DNA of 64,000 bases from Ruminiclostridium cellobioparum subsp. termitidis CT1112 (GTDB lineage: Bacteria; Bacillota; Clostridia; Acetivibrionales; DSM-1351). Where the stretch lies: NCBI RefSeq assembly GCF_000350485.1, contig NZ_AORV01000010.1:27974-91973 (forward strand), given 5' to 3'. The position numbers were made by a program, and so were the translations under genes. This document shows positions 55,584 to 64,000 of this stretch, one piece after another. The notes below the pieces were generated by a model, which worked only from the letters and a program-made list of their open reading frames with translations, made no database searches and was not told the DNA's origin. The stretch's first letter is position 1. Each line of letters starts with the position of its first letter.

Positions 55584-55638
55584 TAAAAAATAGCAGCATG
55601 AACAGTATTTCCGCATACTGTTCATGCTGTTATTTTTT
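55584..55638 (-). terminator. Strong Rho-independent terminator of the dcw cluster
   Basis: The stem, in which each arm exceeds 20 bases (AAAAAATAGCAGCATGAACA with its inverse on the other side of TTTCCGC), ends in a run of T on the minus strand, 29 bases past the murG stop. Confidence 0.93.
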
Positions 55639-55666
55639 AACCGTGTTTCCACTTTGTAATTTGTAA

Positions 55667-56764
55667 TTATTTGATTATTTTTTCCACCAGAGCATATATC
55701 TGCTCGACTGAGTCTGTGATCCGGTTTTTCGTGGCATCAGCCGCCATTTTGCTCAATATGTCCCTGTTTGATATGAGGCTGCAAATCTTATTGTATAAAA
55801 GGTCTGCGTTCAGTTCGCTTTCAAGGATCACAACAGCGCCGCCGTCTCTCTCCAGTGAGCGGGCGTTATGCTCCTGATGGTTGGCAGTCACATAAGGTGA
55901 CGGAACAAGTATTGAAGGGATTCCCATGGTCTGCAGCTCGCTTATTGTTATGGCTCCGGCGCGGCATATCATCAGGTCGCTGGCAGTGTATACCCTGGCA
56001 ACGTCATATATATACGGAACCACCTTTACCATCTTCTTGTACTTTTCGTCAAGGCATATGGAAAGATTAATATCATTAAACTGAGCTTCACCTGTTGCAA
56101 AAATAAGATTAAACTCACCTTTGAAATAGGTATTGAGCATCTCGGCAATGGTTTCATTTATCTTCCTGGCGCCTCTGCTGCCGCCCATTGCTACGATCAA
56201 AGGTTTGCCCTCAACTATGTCCAGCTGTTTTAATACCGCCTGCCGGCTGGAGTTCAAAAGCTCCTGTCTTACAGGATTTCCGGTATGGACAAGCTTGCTT
56301 TTATTTTTAAAGAATTTTTCCGCATCCTTAAAACTGACCGCTACATAGTTCACATGCTTCTCCAACAGTCTGTTTGTAATTCCCGGGAATGCATTTGATT
56401 CATGTATCAGTGTCGGTATCCCCTTTTTAGCGGCAACATAAAGAACAGGTCCGCAAACATAACCTCCGGTACCTATTACAACATCAGGTTTTATTTTTTT
56501 TATAAGGCTCGAAGCCTGGAAAAAGCTCTGGGCAAGTTCTTTTACAGCCAATACCGTATCAAATGAAAGTTTTCTCCTGAAACCTCTCACCGTTATGGTT
56601 TCAAGAGTAAAACCCTCCCTTGGCACAAGTTTGGTTTCAAGTCCCTTTTTTGTTCCGACAAAAGTAATTTCCGCAGTGGGATTCTTTTTAAGAATATACT
56701 TTGCAATTGCAAGTCCGGGATTTATATGTCCTCCTGTCCCACCGCCTGCTATTAGTACCTTCAC
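55667..56764 (-). CDS. murG: UDP-GlcNAc:lipid I transferase MurG
   Basis: 365 residues from the GTG at 56762-56764 with GGAGG five bases upstream (an ATG at 56776 overlaps that site). Motifs: GGGTGGHINPGLAIA (residues 6-20), GGYVCGP, MGGSRGARKINE, and the C-terminal RAGAITISELQTMGIPSILVPSP with NHQEHNARSLE. It adds GlcNAc to lipid I at the inner membrane face to make lipid II. It is the last gene of this block, with a strong terminator behind it. Confidence 0.95.
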   Translation of the reverse strand: MKVLIAGGGTGGHINPGLAIAKYILKKNPTAEITFVGTKKGLETKLVPREGFTLETITVRGFRRKLSFDTVLAVKELAQSFFQASSLIKKIKPDVVIGTGGYVCGPVLYVAAKKGIPTLIHESNAFPGITNRLLEKHVNYVAVSFKDAEKFFKNKSKLVHTGNPVRQELLNSSRQAVLKQLDIVEGKPLIVAMGGSRGARKINETIAEMLNTYFKGEFNLIFATGEAQFNDINLSICLDEKYKKMVKVVPYIYDVARVYTASDLMICRAGAITISELQTMGIPSILVPSPYVTANHQEHNARSLERDGGAVVILESELNADLLYNKICSLISNRDILSKMAADATKNRITDSVEQIYALVEKIIK

Positions 56765-56956
56765 TTTAACCTCCATATCCCCATAATGTGCAGGTCAACC
56801 TTTACTTGACCCTGTCGATCATACCGGCCTCAATGGAATAGACCCGAAGCGCTCTTGAGCGCTTTGGACACTCAAAAGTATTTTCGGTACTTTTTTATGG
56901 GGTTTAATTTATTTTCCATACGCTGTCATACTTTGACTATGCAGCGGCCTGTAAAC

Positions 56957-58069
56957 TCAAAAACGTTCATAATTCGAATATCTGGATATATTAAGCAGAA
57001 TACCCACACCAAACATCAGGAACAGCAGGGATGTTCCTCCATAGCTGAAGAAAGGAAGCGAAATACCTGTCGACGGTATGGAATTTGTTACAACCGCCAC
57101 ATTAAACAGGAACTGCAAACCAATCAGCGAAGTAATACCTGTGGCCATCAGGCTTCCGAAAGTATCGGGGGCATTCATGGCAACCTTGATTCCCCTCCAT
57201 ATAAACACAAGGAACAGCAGCATTACCACTAGAGAACCTATTAATCCAAGTTCTTCTGCCAGAACCGCGAAAATGTAATCATTGTAAGGTTCGGGAATAT
57301 AAAGGTATTTCTGCATGCTCTGTCCAAGGCCTCTCCCAAAAATTCCTCCCGAGCCTATTGCCAGCAAGGACTGTACCGTCTGCCATCCTTCGTCCCTGGC
57401 ATATGCAAAGGGATCCAGCCAGGCTTTTACCCTGTCAAATCTATAGGGCGCCACCAGCACCGCCGCCACGGCTGCAACCACCACAGGCACGGCCATAGCC
57501 ACAAAATGCGATATTTTCGCGCCGGCACAGAACAGCACTATAAAAGCAGTCAATACAATGATGATGGTTCCGCTCAAATGGGGTTCAATAATAACCAGTC
57601 CGGAAATTAATCCGATCAATGCCAGGTAAGGCAGCAGCCCCCTTGTGAAGGACTTCAGAACGTCTTTCCTCTTCGACAGGCTGAAGGCCAGAAACATTAT
57701 CAAAGCCAGTTTGGCAAGCTCTGAAGGCTGTATTGTTTTATTGCCCACACCCAGCCATCTTTGAGCACCATTCCTCACAACTCCCACTCCCGGGATCAGC
57801 ACTAAAATGAGTAAGCCAATACTTCCCATTAACAGGACGGGTGAAATTTTGCCCCATTTTTTGTAATCAAAATTCATTGTAACCACCAGTACCACAATAC
57901 TCAAAGCCATATATTGCAACTGCGGCACCAGAAGAAGAAAGGAGTTTCCCACTTCCTTGACAGAAAAATAATAGCTTGAACTGAATACCATTATGGTACC
58001 TAACGAAAGTAATAATATTACTGCTGCGAATATCCAAAAGTCAAAAGGCTTTTTGTTTTTGTTTTTCAT
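56957..58069 (-). CDS. ftsW: SEDS-family cell division/sporulation protein FtsW/SpoVE
   Basis: 370 residues from the ATG at 58067-58069 with GGAGG five bases upstream. Ten hydrophobic helices. The signature NSIPSTGISLPFFSYGGTSL lies near residues 320-339, and PSELAKLALIMFLA near 118. SEDS proteins polymerise glycan strands together with a class B PBP. In Bacillus the gene at this position is spoVE; division and sporulation forms cannot be separated by sequence here. The murG spacer holds palindromes. Confidence 0.93.
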   Translation of the reverse strand: MKNKNKKPFDFWIFAAVILLLSLGTIMVFSSSYYFSVKEVGNSFLLLVPQLQYMALSIVVLVVTMNFDYKKWGKISPVLLMGSIGLLILVLIPGVGVVRNGAQRWLGVGNKTIQPSELAKLALIMFLAFSLSKRKDVLKSFTRGLLPYLALIGLISGLVIIEPHLSGTIIIVLTAFIVLFCAGAKISHFVAMAVPVVVAAVAAVLVAPYRFDRVKAWLDPFAYARDEGWQTVQSLLAIGSGGIFGRGLGQSMQKYLYIPEPYNDYIFAVLAEELGLIGSLVVMLLFLVFIWRGIKVAMNAPDTFGSLMATGITSLIGLQFLFNVAVVTNSIPSTGISLPFFSYGGTSLLFLMFGVGILLNISRYSNYERF

Positions 58070-58173
58070 TAAATCCTCCAGCCTCATCCATATGTTTCAT
58101 AGCCCTTCATCACCGGAATCAATCATATTCTGATTATATGAGATTTTACGTCAATTAATTCCGGTCAGCGGCT

Positions 58174-59157
58174 TCAGTATGTTCCTACACCCACTACCAT
58201 GAGTGATATCACGGCAAGTAAAACTGTTATTATAATAAATACCGTCACAACTTTTGTTTCCTTCCATCCCTTCAACTCAAAATGATGATGAATGGGAGCC
58301 ATCTTGAATATCCTTTTTCCGGTCAGTTTAAAGGAGCCGACCTGAAGTATTACCGAGATATTTTCAATAAGATATATTCCTCCGATGATAAAGAAAATAA
58401 GAGGCATTCTCATCATAATAACAATAGCGGTTAAAGCCCCTCCAAGTGCCAGGCTCCCGGTGTCACCCATAAAAACCTTTGCAGGATGTATGTTAAAGGC
58501 AAGAAAACCCAGACACCCGCCGGCAATTGCTGCTGAAAATATCTTTATATAACCCCATTCACTGTTGGTCAGGGATACGATTGTAAAGAAGATGGCAACT
58601 ACAAGTGTAACTCCGGCGCAAAGGCCGTCAAGCCCATCCGTTATATTGACTCCATTGGCAAAGAAGTACATAAATACTACTATAAATAAAAAGTATAGCC
58701 AGGGTTGAACAACATAATCGGTAAAAGGGATAACTATTGAGCTTCCCGCTTCGGTAAACCTGATAACATAAAAGGCAAAGGAAACACATACCAGCAGCTC
58801 CAGAAAGGTTTTTTGCCCGGCATACAGTCCATCCTTACGCTTTTTGACCACCTTGATAAAGTCATCTATAAAGCCAACCGCTCCAAATCCCAACGTAGCA
58901 AGCAATATTGGGATTATTTCAGGATATTTCTGAGAATAATAAAGGGCAACAGCAGTTACAGGTACCAGGAATATCAAAGCACCGATGGTTGGTGTTCCGG
59001 TTTTTTTCAAATGCGATTGCGGTCCATCATCTCTTACCGTCTGTCCGAACTTCAGCCTTCTAAGGAAGGGAATCAGTATGGGACCTGCAATTATAGATAG
59101 AACAAAGGTAGCCGCAAAGGCTATAATATGTTCGGATGTTAACGAAAAAGTAAGCAA
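58174..59157 (-). CDS. mraY: Phospho-MurNAc-pentapeptide transferase MraY
   Basis: 327 residues. The TTG start at 59155-59157 has GGGGGAA upstream. Ten hydrophobic helices. Mg sites: FIDDFIKVVKKRKDGL (about 95-110), NGVNITDGLDGL (about 178-189) and the C-terminal MAPIHHHFELKGWKE. It transfers phospho-MurNAc-pentapeptide to undecaprenyl phosphate, giving lipid I. It follows murF by 19 bases, so it is cotranscribed. murD, which usually follows, is not here. Confidence 0.95.
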   Translation of the reverse strand: MLTFSLTSEHIIAFAATFVLSIIAGPILIPFLRRLKFGQTVRDDGPQSHLKKTGTPTIGALIFLVPVTAVALYYSQKYPEIIPILLATLGFGAVGFIDDFIKVVKKRKDGLYAGQKTFLELLVCVSFAFYVIRFTEAGSSIVIPFTDYVVQPWLYFLFIVVFMYFFANGVNITDGLDGLCAGVTLVVAIFFTIVSLTNSEWGYIKIFSAAIAGGCLGFLAFNIHPAKVFMGDTGSLALGGALTAIVIMMRMPLIFFIIGGIYLIENISVILQVGSFKLTGKRIFKMAPIHHHFELKGWKETKVVTVFIIITVLLAVISLMVVGVGTY

Positions 59158-59176
59158 TAGAACTTCCCCCTGTTTA

Positions 59177-60568
59177 TTATTGCGGAACTGCCTGCATTTG
59201 CATTAAGCCTTCGGCAATCTGTTCCATTTTCATTCCTCTTGAACCTTTTATCAGGATGTAATCCCCCTGTCTGACGATGTTTAAAATATATTCCAGAGCG
59301 TCAGAATTATTATTAAAATGACATGTTTGTATAGCAGTATTATCTGAATCTGCAACAGCCCGTGAGATATTCCCGGAGTCTTTTCCCACTGTTATCAGAT
59401 ACTTTATTTTTTTGTTCCTTATGAATTTACCCACTGAGTAATGCAATTCTTCCGCCATTTCACCCATCTCGAGCATATCTCCTAAAACGGCTATCCCTCT
59501 TGACTTTGCCGACAGCTCTTCCAGCACGCTTATAGCTGCCTGCATGGATTGGGGACTGGCATTATATGCATCATTGATAATTTTTATACCCTTGCAGGAT
59601 ATTATATTCTGCCTCATGTTTCCGGGACTGTACTCTGCTATGCCATCTATAATGGTTCCCATCGGGATATTCATTTCAACACCCACAGCTATTGCTGCCA
59701 GGGCATTATATACGTTATGTACTCCCGGAACCGGCACCTTCACCCTGTAGGTATTTTTATTCCAGGTAATATTGAAGCTTGTACCCTCCTCACCCAGTGA
59801 CTCATAATTTTCAGCGCCGTAATCAAGAGCTGTATCCATACCATAGAATACTGTCCTGAAACCCAGCTTTCCCCTTTGTCCCTTCAAAAGGGGATCATCA
59901 CCGTTAAGTACTACAAGCCCTTCCGGCTTAAGGCCTTCGAGTATTTCCAACTTGGCCTTCAGTATACCCTGCTGTGAACCCAGTTTTTCTATATGGGAAA
60001 CACCAATGTTGGTTATAACGGCAACATCAGGCTGTGTGACAGCAGTCAGCCTGCTTATCTCTCCAAAACCGCTCATCCCCATTTCAATAACCGCCGCTTC
60101 ATGTTTCTCTTCAAGGTTCAGCAGAGTCAAGGGAAGACCAATTTCATTATTAAAATTCCCCTGTGTTTTCAGAACCTCAAATTTTTTTGACAGAACACAT
60201 GAGATCATGTCCTTGGTGCTTGTTTTTCCGACACTTCCTGTTATTCCTACAACAGGAATATCATATTTGTTTCTGTGCCAAGCAGCAATATCTTTTAGTG
60301 CTTTAGCAGTATCTTTTACTATTATTGCGCTGCAGCCCGCTGTCTCGGGTATTGGTTTTTGAGTGAGGCATACTGCTGCGCCGCTGTCGAAGCACTGCTC
60401 TATATAATCATGCCCGTCAAATTTTTCTCCAACCAACGGTATAAATAAATTATCCTTTGCAACTTTTCTCGAATCGGTTGTGATACCGGAAAAAATTCTT
60501 TCGAAACTACCCCAGAGCAGTCTTCCGTCAACTGCCTCAATAAGCTCTGCACAGTCAAAAGATACCAT
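59177..60568 (-). CDS. murF: UDP-MurNAc-tripeptide:D-Ala-D-Ala ligase MurF
   Basis: 463 residues. P-loop GITGSVGKTSTKDMIS (about 108-123), followed by FNNEIGLPLTLLN, VIEMGMSGFGEI, VHNVYNALAAIAVG and INDAYNASPQSMQAAI. All family blocks are present. The ATG has AGGAGAAGTAA upstream. It adds the D-Ala-D-Ala pair to complete the pentapeptide. Directly upstream on its message is a palindrome (60582-60600). Confidence 0.95.
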   Translation of the reverse strand: MVSFDCAELIEAVDGRLLWGSFERIFSGITTDSRKVAKDNLFIPLVGEKFDGHDYIEQCFDSGAAVCLTQKPIPETAGCSAIIVKDTAKALKDIAAWHRNKYDIPVVGITGSVGKTSTKDMISCVLSKKFEVLKTQGNFNNEIGLPLTLLNLEEKHEAAVIEMGMSGFGEISRLTAVTQPDVAVITNIGVSHIEKLGSQQGILKAKLEILEGLKPEGLVVLNGDDPLLKGQRGKLGFRTVFYGMDTALDYGAENYESLGEEGTSFNITWNKNTYRVKVPVPGVHNVYNALAAIAVGVEMNIPMGTIIDGIAEYSPGNMRQNIISCKGIKIINDAYNASPQSMQAAISVLEELSAKSRGIAVLGDMLEMGEMAEELHYSVGKFIRNKKIKYLITVGKDSGNISRAVADSDNTAIQTCHFNNNSDALEYILNIVRQGDYILIKGSRGMKMEQIAEGLMQMQAVPQ

Positions 60569-60581
60569 TTACTTCTCCTTC

Positions 60582-60600
60582 CAGGTCCTGTCAGGACCTG
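60582..60600 (-). other. Perfect palindrome before murF
   Basis: CAGGTCCTG / CAGGACCTG with one spacer base. In RNA it gives an 8-bp stem with a 3-base loop just ahead of the murF ribosome site. It could hold the ribosome site or stabilise the message; no protein is known to bind it. Confidence 0.5.
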
Positions 60601-60647
60601 CTGTTTATACTACGCAACACCATACAGTATTGATATTTTTATCAGAC

Positions 60648-62108
60648 CTAGGTTCTCTTCAGTTCTTCCAGCAGTTCGGCAACTACTTCCCTTTCATCAA
60701 AGTGAATGGTTTTGTCTTTGAATTGCTGGTAGGTTTCGTGACCTTTACCCGCCAAAATAATTATATCTCCATCCCGGGCATTTTCAAGTGCAAATTTTAT
60801 TGCCTGCCTTCTGTCTGTAATTTTTATATATTTACCGCTGGTTTTCTGTACACCAACTTCTATGTCGTTTATTATTCTCTCAGGCTCTTCGGTTCTCGGA
60901 TTATCGGAAGTAATGACAGTGAAGTCTGCAATATTTCCTGAAACAGCCCCCATTTCGGGCCTCTTTCCCCTGTCGCGGTCACCTCCGCAGCCAAAGAGAC
61001 TTATGACTCTTCCGTGCGCAAACTCCCTGACTGTCGACAGCACTTTTTCAAGACTGTCGGGCGTATGGGCATAATCGATCAGAACGGAATAGTTACCGCC
61101 TGTTGCCACAGGTTCCATCCTGCCGGGCACTACCACATTTGTAAGACCGGTTTTTACATGTTCAAGAGTCACCCCGGGTATAAGACAGCAGCAGCCGATG
61201 GCCGCAAGGGCATTATAAACATTGAATTCCCCCTGCAGATTTGTTTCCACTTCTGTGGTTCCCCACGGGGATATGAGCTTAAAATAGGTATAGGCAGTCT
61301 TTTTGACTATCTCCGCCGCCCTGATGTCGGCATTTTCTCCGAAACCATAGGTATATACCTTGCATTCCGCAAGTTCGGCCATTTTCCTGCCATGTTCACT
61401 GTCTATATTTATAATGGCCTGTTTGCACATCTTGAAGAGCTTTGACTTGGCATTGAAATATTCTTCCAGTGTTGCATGCTCCCTGGGGCCAATGTGGTCT
61501 CTTGAAAAATTTGTAAATACTCCCACATCAAAGTCACATCCCGCAACCCTGTGAAGTTCAAGCCCCTGAGAGGATACCTCCATTACGGTTGTATCAACCT
61601 TTTTTTCCACCATATCGCTGAAAAGGCTCTGGAGATCATAGGATTCGGGTGTTGTTCTGGAGGTGTAAAGTATTTCCTCTCCAATCAGATTTGCTACGGT
61701 GCCGATCAGTCCTATTTTATGGCTGGCCGCCTCCAAAATAGACTTGACCATATATGTTGTCGTAGTTTTCCCCTTGGTTCCTGTTATGCCTATCAAGTTC
61801 AGCTTTTGTGACGGATGCCCGAAAAATGCATCAGATACATGTGCAAGTCCGTATCGGGTATCCTCTATTTCTATAACGGTTATACCCTCCGGCACCTGTA
61901 CCGGCTTTTGGACCAAAAAGGCCCTTGTGCCGTTTTCTATGGCATCATTGATATACTGATGACCGTCGACGACAGTACCTTCTATACAGACAAACAGGAC
62001 CCCCTGTCTGGTTTTTCTTGAATCATATGCCACACCGTCTATTTCCATATCAAGCTTGCCCTGTATATTTCTTGTATTCAATCCCTTAATCAAATCACCA
62101 AGTAACAA
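60648..62108 (-). CDS. murE: UDP-MurNAc-L-Ala-D-Glu:meso-diaminopimelate ligase MurE
   Basis: 486 residues from a TTG (62106-62108) with GGAGGTG upstream. P-loop GITGTKGKTTTTYMVKS (about 109-125), then TVMEVSSQGLELHR, DYAHTPDSLEKVL and TSDNPRTEEP. The DNPR motif marks specificity for meso-diaminopimelate rather than lysine. It adds the third residue to the UDP-MurNAc peptide. It lies upstream of murF in transcription order, with an 79-base spacer. Confidence 0.95.
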   Translation of the reverse strand: MLLGDLIKGLNTRNIQGKLDMEIDGVAYDSRKTRQGVLFVCIEGTVVDGHQYINDAIENGTRAFLVQKPVQVPEGITVIEIEDTRYGLAHVSDAFFGHPSQKLNLIGITGTKGKTTTTYMVKSILEAASHKIGLIGTVANLIGEEILYTSRTTPESYDLQSLFSDMVEKKVDTTVMEVSSQGLELHRVAGCDFDVGVFTNFSRDHIGPREHATLEEYFNAKSKLFKMCKQAIINIDSEHGRKMAELAECKVYTYGFGENADIRAAEIVKKTAYTYFKLISPWGTTEVETNLQGEFNVYNALAAIGCCCLIPGVTLEHVKTGLTNVVVPGRMEPVATGGNYSVLIDYAHTPDSLEKVLSTVREFAHGRVISLFGCGGDRDRGKRPEMGAVSGNIADFTVITSDNPRTEEPERIINDIEVGVQKTSGKYIKITDRRQAIKFALENARDGDIIILAGKGHETYQQFKDKTIHFDEREVVAELLEELKRT

Positions 62109-62203
62109 TATATTTACACCTCCATATTTGTGTTTATTTTTAGATTTTTGCCGTCAGGCATTATATTTACACTCTTAAGTAAGTATTGCAGGATAATTTC
62201 CCG

Positions 62204-64000
62204 TTAATCCTCAAAAATATTCCTAAATGTTACTTCCACAACCGCACCCTTTTTAACTGTTTTACCTGCTTCAACCTGTTGGCTCACAGCCGTGCCTGTT
62301 CCATTTATGACTATATTTATACCGGCTTTCTTAAAGGCCTGTGTCGCTTCATTTATAGTTTTGTTTTTTACGTCGGGCACCATTGCCTCAGCTTCATTGG
62401 TAGGCTTGTAAGTATACAGGATTACAATTGAGTTCTCATGCAGCAGGGCTGTGGATTTAGGAGTCTGCTCCTGTACTATGGCACTCAAATCCCTGTTGCT
62501 TCCTTCTATTTTATACTCCAGTTTGTTTTGTTTCAACAGATTGATGGCTTCTTTCACAGTTTTGCCTTTGACATCGGGAACCTGGACTTCCTGTTTGAGA
62601 AGTTTCTTGTCGTCATCGGTATACTCTTTTTCAATACCTTTATAGGTCAGGATCTCATCAACAAGTTTACCTACCACAGGAGCAACCAGCACACCTCCTC
62701 CGGGATTGTATATATCCGGGTAATCCAGCACTACCAGAACGCATATTACCGGATTGTCAGTAGGTGCTATGGCTGAGAACGATACAATATATCTTTTGTT
62801 TTTACCCTGTACCATCAGCTGTTCACCTTCTCTTGTTTCTGAAGTACCGGTTTTTCCTCCGATTTTATAACCCGGTACCCGTGCGTTTTTACCTGTTCCC
62901 ACATCAACAACGCCCTTGAGAATATCCTTAAGGGTATCTGAAGTCTGTCTTGAAATAACGCTTCTGACAACTTTAGGCTCGACTTTCTTTATGACATTAC
63001 CCGATTCGTCAACTACTTCCTTTACCACATGGGGAGTGATCAGATCTCCTCCGTTGGCAATTGCTCCGTAAGCCTGTATGAGCTGTATGGGAGTTATCTG
63101 GAAGCGCTGGCCGAAGGAGGCCGTTGCCATGTCAATTTCGGTGGGTTTGGTGTGAATGATACTTCCTGCCTCACCGGGGAGATCTATTCCAGTCTTCTGG
63201 TAAAAACCGAATGCTTTTACATAGCTGTAAAACTTATCTATGCCCAGCTGCTGTGCCAGTCTTACAAAAACCGGGTTACAGGAGTTATACACGCCTTCTC
63301 TGAAGGTTTCATGAAGATGTGCATTGGGCTTCCAGCAATTTATGCTGTGTCCTGCTATCTTGACGGTGGCATCGGTCACCTGGGTCTCAGGTGTGATTGC
63401 CCCTTCTTCAAGTCCTGCGGCGGCAGTAACGGGCTTAAAAGTTGATCCCGGTTCATATGTGTCAACAACTGCTTTGTTTCTCCACACAGTTTTCTGGAGG
63501 TATTGGACGTCCTCGGTACTGGTTCCTGTCCAGGCGGCTTTATCCTTACCTTTGGGAGCAGCTCTCGGACTGTTGAGGTCAAAGTCCGGTTTTGAAGTCA
63601 ATGCAAGCAGTTCACCGTTTCTTGGGTCCATGACTATGGCCGTTCCCCCATTGATTACATTATTGTCTGAAATAGCCTTTTCAAGCGCTTTTTCCGCAAA
63701 GTACTGTATTGTTTCATCAATGGTCAATATTACATCGTTTCCATCCTGGGGCTGAATATATTTTTCCTCACCCATTGTCAATTCCATACCGCTGGCATCA
63801 ACTTCACTCAGTATTTTTCCCGGAACCCCTTTCAAATACTGCTCCATCATTTTCTCCACACCGTCAATTCCATCATTGTCTACATTGGTAAACCCGATAA
63901 CATGAGCTGCCAGATTGCTGTTGGGATAAAACCTCTTTGTGTCCTCATCTACAAATATTCCGACCACATTGTTTTTTTTCTTCCACTCTCTGACCTGTGA
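62204..64000 (-). CDS. Class B penicillin-binding protein, FtsI/SpoVD type with two PASTA domains (N-terminus beyond window)
   Basis: The frame enters at 64000, so the membrane anchor and part of the dimer domain are missing; about 598 residues are visible. DTKRFYPNSNLAAHVIGFTN is the end of the dimer domain. The transpeptidase has SxxK in EPGSTFKPVT, SxN in YNSCNPVF and KTG in IGGKTGTSET. Two PASTA repeats follow (PDVKGKTVKEAINLLKQN and PDVKNKTINEATQAFKKA). The neighbouring ftsW/spoVE gene encodes its probable partner. PASTA ends occur in both SpoVD and clostridial FtsI, so I leave the symbol open. Confidence 0.93.
   Translation of the reverse strand, partial: SQVREWKKKNNVVGIFVDEDTKRFYPNSNLAAHVIGFTNVDNDGIDGVEKMMEQYLKGVPGKILSEVDASGMELTMGEEKYIQPQDGNDVILTIDETIQYFAEKALEKAISDNNVINGGTAIVMDPRNGELLALTSKPDFDLNSPRAAPKGKDKAAWTGTSTEDVQYLQKTVWRNKAVVDTYEPGSTFKPVTAAAGLEEGAITPETQVTDATVKIAGHSINCWKPNAHLHETFREGVYNSCNPVFVRLAQQLGIDKFYSYVKAFGFYQKTGIDLPGEAGSIIHTKPTEIDMATASFGQRFQITPIQLIQAYGAIANGGDLITPHVVKEVVDESGNVIKKVEPKVVRSVISRQTSDTLKDILKGVVDVGTGKNARVPGYKIGGKTGTSETREGEQLMVQGKNKRYIVSFSAIAPTDNPVICVLVVLDYPDIYNPGGGVLVAPVVGKLVDEILTYKGIEKEYTDDDKKLLKQEVQVPDVKGKTVKEAINLLKQNKLEYKIEGSNRDLSAIVQEQTPKSTALLHENSIVILYTYKPTNEAEAMVPDVKNKTINEATQAFKKAGINIVINGTGTAVSQQVEAGKTVKKGAVVEVTFRNIFED

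Overview
The window looks like a chromosomal segment of an anaerobic, spore-forming, mesophilic or moderately thermophilic member of the Clostridia (Bacillota), probably near the Ruminiclostridium/Acetivibrio group. This is an inference. It rests on the moderately AT-rich composition, strong GGAGG-type ribosome binding sites with frequent TTG and GTG starts, the prkA-yhbH-spoVR trio, a clostridial-type Tad pilus locus with DUF5702-like and FHA proteins, a one-piece 1257-residue FGAM synthase, a perfect CIRCE element and a PyrR-type leader. No tRNA, rRNA, CRISPR array, prophage or intact transposase gene was seen.

Layout. 1-6.4 kb: small accessory genes, all on the minus strand (methyltransferase cut by the window edge, DinB-like protein, RimL-type acetyltransferase, lipoprotein, flavoprotein, YjbQ, cytosolic PLC-like protein). 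6.7-7.6 kb: a patatin-like phospholipase on the plus strand. 7.6-18.5 kb: a complete Tad/Flp type IVb pilus locus read leftwards in the order tadZ, tadA, tadB, tadC, flp, TadE-like, a DUF5702-like gene split by a frameshift, a second TadE-like gene, prepilin peptidase, FHA protein, second prepilin peptidase. 18.7-26 kb: lipoprotein, TIM-barrel protein, VanZ, large purL and a divergent LysR regulator. 26-32.3 kb: an HD-GYP protein, then an ABC ATPase, a frameshifted secreted CARDB-like protein and a MacB-like permease. 32.4-36.6 kb: a chemoreceptor and a cupin-regulator/acyl-CoA synthetase pair. 36.9-43.7 kb: htpG under CIRCE, then prkA-yhbH-spoVR. 44-52.7 kb: a tandem GNAT protein, a soluble histidine kinase, a B12-type radical SAM protein, DacF, a glycolipid glycosyltransferase and a KASIII-like protein lacking two catalytic residues. 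53-54.6 kb: a uracil permease with a PyrR attenuator. 55.6-64 kb: part of the division and cell wall cluster (PBP, murE, murF, mraY, ftsW, murG, in transcription order) without murD.

How the genes work together. Two gene sets form clear machines. The Tad locus has a polarity-type ATPase (TadZ), a motor ATPase (TadA), two platform proteins (TadB, TadC), one major pilin, several pseudopilin-like proteins and two processing peptidases. The dcw segment makes lipid II from UDP-MurNAc peptide and polymerises or cross-links it. The ABC ATPase, the secreted repeat protein and the permease overlap or nearly abut and look like one envelope complex. prkA, yhbH and spoVR form the usual sporulation and stress trio.

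The least expected content is noncoding. Palindromic, MITE-like repeats lie at about 26.0-26.3 kb, 38.9 kb, 52.2 kb and 54.8-55.6 kb. They share subterminal motifs, and two lie between convergent gene ends. Two genes (the DUF5702-like gene and the CARDB-like gene) are broken in the same way, each by one extra base in a five-base homopolymer. This could be sequencing error, real mutation or recoding, and sequence alone cannot separate these.
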